Below the pieces are notes generated by a model. That model made no database searches, had not been told where the DNA came from, and worked only from the letters and a program-made list of their open reading frames with translations. DNA of 64,000 nt. Source: SIG598 sp045580875 (GTDB taxonomy: Bacteria > Bacillota > Clostridia > Oscillospirales > Acutalibacteraceae). Below, piece after piece: positions 61,446-64,000 of the stretch (its first letter is position 1; the number at the start of each line of letters is the position of its first letter). The stretch covers positions 30,318 through 94,317 of the forward strand of contig JAZNOP010000063.1 in NCBI GenBank assembly GCA_045580875.1. Direction: 5' to 3'. The translations under genes and the position numbers were made by a program.

Positions 61446-62090
61446 TTACTCCACATCGCCGAAATTATTCAGCGGCCAGATGCACCACACAACTTTTCCG
61501 ACAATCTGATCAACCGCAACGCAGCCTATCGCTGAACTCCGGCTGTCAATCGATGTTTTCCGGTGGTCACCAAGAACAAAAACTTTTCCCTCCGGAACCT
61601 GATACGGAAAATCTATATCACATTCACCTAGGCTCTTTTCGAATATGTACGGCTCATCCAATGGTTCACCATTGACGTACACCGTTCCTTCGTGGTCGAT
61701 TTCGATATAATCCCCTTCAATACCGATAACGCGCTTCAGTAGAAGATTGTTCTGCCAGTAGAAACCGCAAAGGTCGCCGGTTTTGAATCGCTCGGTTTTG
61801 ACTAACAGAATGATATCACCGTCAACAAGTGTCGGCTCCATGCTGGTTCCCGATACCTGAAGTACCGGCAGAAACACCGTAGCAATAAGCACTGCAACAG
61901 CAGCAACAACGATGAGTATGTAAACTGTACTTCTGAGCGCACGGTTGTATTGCCGTCTGCGCTTCAGATTTTTGCGTTCATCTTCTATCTGCTTCAGCGT
62001 AGGCACCTTTGTCTTTTTGGGTGCCGGCAGCGGAATCTGTTCAAGGTCGACCGCATAAGGAGATTGCGTCTGTTGATTATTATTCATCAT
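61446..62090 (-). CDS. lepB: Signal peptidase I of the pilus operon
   Basis: A 214-residue S26A peptidase. A 50-residue charged cytoplasmic N-terminus is followed by one membrane helix (about 53-77). The catalytic Ser is S83 in SGTSMEPTL and the general-base Lys is K119 in LLKRVIGIEGD; GDHRKTSIDSR is the third conserved box. Pilus loci often carry a dedicated signal peptidase needed for pilin processing. GGAG precedes the ATG. It lies between the coiled-coil gene and the giant adhesin. Confidence 0.94.
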   Translation of the reverse strand: MMNNNQQTQSPYAVDLEQIPLPAPKKTKVPTLKQIEDERKNLKRRRQYNRALRSTVYILIVVAAVAVLIATVFLPVLQVSGTSMEPTLVDGDIILLVKTERFKTGDLCGFYWQNNLLLKRVIGIEGDYIEIDHEGTVYVNGEPLDEPYIFEKSLGECDIDFPYQVPEGKVFVLGDHRKTSIDSRSSAIGCVAVDQIVGKVVWCIWPLNNFGDVE

Positions 62091-62111
62091 GTCTTTCTCC
62101 TAAGCCGTAAT

Positions 62112-62495
62112 TCAGTTGCCGTTCGGATTGAGCTGACCGCCCATCGCCGCCTGACGCATAGCTGCGCAATCAGCTTCAGCCTGAGCTATCATCGCCTGTG
62201 CTCTCCACTGCGCATCAGCTATTATCTGCTGCGCACGCTGTTCAGCTGCTGCAGTCATTTCATGTACATCACGCAGGTAGTTATCTGCAGTCTGCTGCGC
62301 CAGTCCGAAAATATTACTGAGTGCAACTGTTGCTTCAGCAATTGAACCGGCATTCGCGATCTTGACTCGCCTGTCAGCCAACTGTCTCTTCAATTCAGTA
62401 TTCTCTGTTTTTAACGTCTCCTCATTCTTCTTGAGCTGATAAATTATTTCCACCAATTCAGCACGATTAAGCCGTCTGAACTCTTTATCTGTCAT
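62112..62495 (-). CDS. Coiled-coil protein leading the pilus operon
   Basis: A 127-residue soluble helical protein. Heptads run through about 18-45 (LKKNEETLKTENTELKRQL) and again about 62-115 (AAAEQRAQQIIADAQ, AQAMIAQAEADCAAM), reminiscent of DivIVA/SepF-type positioning coiled coils but without a recognisable domain. A perfect GGAGG precedes the ATG. It is the first gene of the pilus operon, 21 bases before the signal peptidase. It could position pilus assembly; this is speculation. Confidence 0.78.
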   Translation of the reverse strand: MTDKEFRRLNRAELVEIIYQLKKNEETLKTENTELKRQLADRRVKIANAGSIAEATVALSNIFGLAQQTADNYLRDVHEMTAAAEQRAQQIIADAQWRAQAMIAQAEADCAAMRQAAMGGQLNPNGN

Positions 62496-62597
62496 ATGTC
62501 TGCCTCCATCACGTCAGAGTCATACATCATTTTCATACAAAACAAATGAAACAATATACAACATTACATAGTTACAGCTAGTTTATTATCTCTGTTA

Positions 62598-62625
62598 ATT
62601 ATATCACAACAATTATTTTTTTCAA
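62598..62625 (-). promoter_or_regulatory. Promoter of the pilus operon
   Basis: Minus-strand -35 TTGAAA, 16-base spacer, -10 TATAAT with TGA extension (TGATATAAT). The leader to the first ATG is about 95 bases. Confidence 0.65.
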
Positions 62626-62852
62626 TATCACAGGCGGACTTCTATGTGCAAATCACACTATATATCATTAAAACAAAGCTGTAAAACTCCATACAATACA
62701 CAACGCCTTAGATTATATAATATGTTTTATAAAAAATGCCCAAATAAACGCCTGCATATTTGTATTCGCGCAACTCTTGCGCAACACATCAGCACCTTTG
62801 TAACCTCCCGACCGCAACTTTATCATTTTCAATATCGTTTCAGTAAATTGCA

Positions 62853-62866
62853 TGTAAACGTTTACT
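62853..62866. promoter_or_regulatory. cre-like operator (CcpA/LacI type)
   Basis: TGTAAACGTTTACT fits the catabolite-responsive consensus TGWAARCGYTWWCW at every position. It lies about 230 bases upstream of the pilus promoter. Confidence 0.4.
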
Positions 62867-62957
62867 TTGCTCTATAGGAAATTCTTCAGCTTTCCGTACA
62901 GCTGATTACGATATATCTTTTTCGGATTTGTTTGGTTGCAGGATACACATCACACAA

Positions 62958-62991
62958 AAAGAGCTGTATCTTCAATCCGATACAGCTCTTT
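62958..62991 (-). terminator. Terminator of the 63016 membrane protein gene
   Basis: 13-bp stem AAAGAGCTGTATC/GATACAGCTCTTT, eight-base loop, T-run on both strands. Confidence 0.88.
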
Positions 62992-63015
62992 ATTTTTTTG
63001 ATATTATATTAATAC

Positions 63016-63711
63016 TTATACTACTGCACTCTCCCCTGCCTTACTGTGCATACTCAATACACTATGCCCGGTGAAGCACACCGTGAGCACAAGCAGGAAA
63101 TACGGCAGGTCAAGAAACGCCTCATTGAGAACTCCCTTCGCGAAATTAAAACAAACGATAAACGGATACTGGTGCAGTTCTGTCGCTACTACTAGCTTGA
63201 CAATTTCAAATATAACCGTTACAGGGAAACAGAATATCAGCAATCTCAGACACAGCACTGGAAAATTTGGAAGTATTTTCCCGTGTGAGAGCTTTCCTGC
63301 AAACAATGCAAGCAGAAACATTGCAAACAGGAAACTTTCAACTATACTCTCTATCACCGACAGTTCAGCAATTATGTCTATCTGAGACTGTGTAACAATC
63401 CGGGTTACCCCTGAAATAATATTGAATCCTTTTATTGCAAACAACACAAAATCCGGAATAAGCAGATACTTATATTCAACCCCTACCGCAAGCATGAAAG
63501 CTGTTGACAGATAGATCGCGGCACAAATAACATCTTTAATACTCAGCGAGAAATAAAAATGCACATCATTTCCCATGTATGCAGCAGTGGCGCCTGACAG
63601 CAGTTTTTCAATCATGAGTGCGAGAAACATTGCAAATGTAAATATTTTCAGCTTTCTTTGACGGGATAAATCTGCAAAGTAAACCGCGAGACGTTCCCTG
63701 TTTTTTGTCAT
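63016..63711 (-). CDS. Hypothetical polytopic membrane protein, 231 aa
   Basis: Not recognised. About six hydrophobic helices, for example FTFAMFLALMIEKLLSG, IYLSTAFMLAVGVEY, ESFLFAMFLLALFAG and LLIFCFPVTVIFEIV. The ATG at 63711 follows AAGGG by eight bases; a GTG three codons earlier is less likely. It is monocistronic, with a strong terminator 25 bases after its stop. No functional clue from the neighbours. Confidence 0.75.
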   Translation of the reverse strand: MTKNRERLAVYFADLSRQRKLKIFTFAMFLALMIEKLLSGATAAYMGNDVHFYFSLSIKDVICAAIYLSTAFMLAVGVEYKYLLIPDFVLFAIKGFNIISGVTRIVTQSQIDIIAELSVIESIVESFLFAMFLLALFAGKLSHGKILPNFPVLCLRLLIFCFPVTVIFEIVKLVVATELHQYPFIVCFNFAKGVLNEAFLDLPYFLLVLTVCFTGHSVLSMHSKAGESAVV

Positions 63712-63864
63712 AATCTGCACCCTTCCGTGACTTTTTACTATATTTTACCACTTTATGTTCAATGTGTCCACTTTTTCTCGCAGCAAGAATATGAATTATG
63801 TGTATTAATTCAATGGATTATTCGGATAACTTTGTTAATCTCAAGTCTGCTTTCACCAAATAAA

Positions 63865-64000
63865 TAAATATCCCCCGGTCAAACCGGGGGTATTTCATAT
63901 GCGGGCAAAGCCCTATGTTCTTCGCGTAACACGTCAACGCGTAAGTACGATCTGCCAGCTGCTTAAAGATTGTTACTTGCGACCTGTAAACGGGCTGACT
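63865..64000 (-). mobile_element. Probable end of an IS200/IS605-type (TnpB) element
   Basis: Three tandem hairpins: CGCGT/ACGCG (63923-63941), GGGC-AAA-GCCC (63903-63913) and CCCCCGGT/ACCGGGGG (63872-63890). The layout GGGCTTTGCCC, then A/T-rich spacer, then a C5GG hairpin on the minus strand resembles the right end of IS605-family elements, where tnpB ends and its guide RNA scaffold lies. A minus-strand frame ending SPFTGRK at 63973 could be the gene end, but the coding part is outside the window. Confidence 0.45.

Larger units (their letters stand above)
62496..63015. other. Intergenic region upstream of the pilus operon
   Basis: AT-rich, with no credible gene; a 77-residue plus-strand frame (62644-62877) has no SD or family likeness. 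It holds the pilus promoter, a cre-like palindrome and the terminator of the 63016 gene. Confidence 0.6.

Noticed and set aside
62644..62877. 77-residue plus-strand frame in the gap upstream of the pilus operon
   Set aside because: No SD, unusual composition, AT-rich noncoding context and overlap with a regulatory palindrome.

Overview
The window looks like a chromosome segment of an anaerobic, spore-forming gut Firmicute of the Ruminococcaceae/Oscillospiraceae type, probably close to Ruminococcus. Evidence: Spo0A and SpoIVB homologues; an IspH-ribosomal protein S1 fusion; a GGGtGRT/NifU-like pair; DUF5685 and Mbeg1-like proteins; sortases with LPxTG proteins; long Thr-rich linkers; a dockerin module; and Gram-positive AGGAGG-type ribosome binding sites with strong intrinsic terminators. 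No tRNA, rRNA or CRISPR array was seen. Most genes are ordinary chromosomal genes, but there are several accessory patches.

Layout. 0-2.4 kb: a minus-strand operon of a small membrane transporter, an ApbE flavin transferase and a GH95 alpha-fucosidase cut by the left edge. 2.6-4 kb: two acidic hypothetical proteins and a tyrosine-recombinase remnant. 4.1-7.7 kb: NifU-like/GGGtGRT operon, a histidine phosphatase and spo0A. 7.9-11.9 kb: M28 peptidase, TraX-like protein, SpoU methyltransferase, and a small operon that starts with a 49-residue zinc-ribbon protein. 12-14.7 kb: spoIVB, whose 3' end is duplicated (111 of 112 bases identical) on either side of an inserted leucine-rich-repeat gene. 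15-25.9 kb: a second LRR protein, a CPBP protease, a phosphodiesterase, CapA-like and VanY-like envelope proteins, lgt-folD, an Mbeg1-like hydrolase and a RluA-type pseudouridine synthase.

26-31.5 kb is the most unusual block. Two single-pass membrane proteins, each with a cohesin-like domain, a cadherin-like sandwich, Thr-rich linkers and a Tyr/Pro/Gln-rich cytoplasmic tail, flank a secreted N-acetylmuramoyl-L-alanine amidase that ends in a two-repeat dockerin. This suggests a cellulosome-like cohesin/dockerin latch used to tether a cell-wall hydrolase at the membrane. A phosphoribosyltransferase-like gene ends the same transcript.

31.7-51.3 kb: ftcD; the HI0933-like/cmk/plsC/ispH-rpsA operon; a DnaJ protein with a cysteine-rich tail behind a DUF5685 gene; uvrB-uvrA; idi-radC; a chagasin-type lipoprotein; an alpha/beta-hydrolase-HAD fusion; and an AbrB-ABC transporter operon with a clear palindromic operator. 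51.3-62.6 kb: a minus-strand sortase-pilus operon that runs coiled-coil protein, signal peptidase, 1993-residue LPETG protein with a degenerate CHAP domain, major pilin, class C sortase, minor LPQTG pilin, second sortase. The right edge holds tandem hairpins that look like the end of an IS200/IS605-type element.
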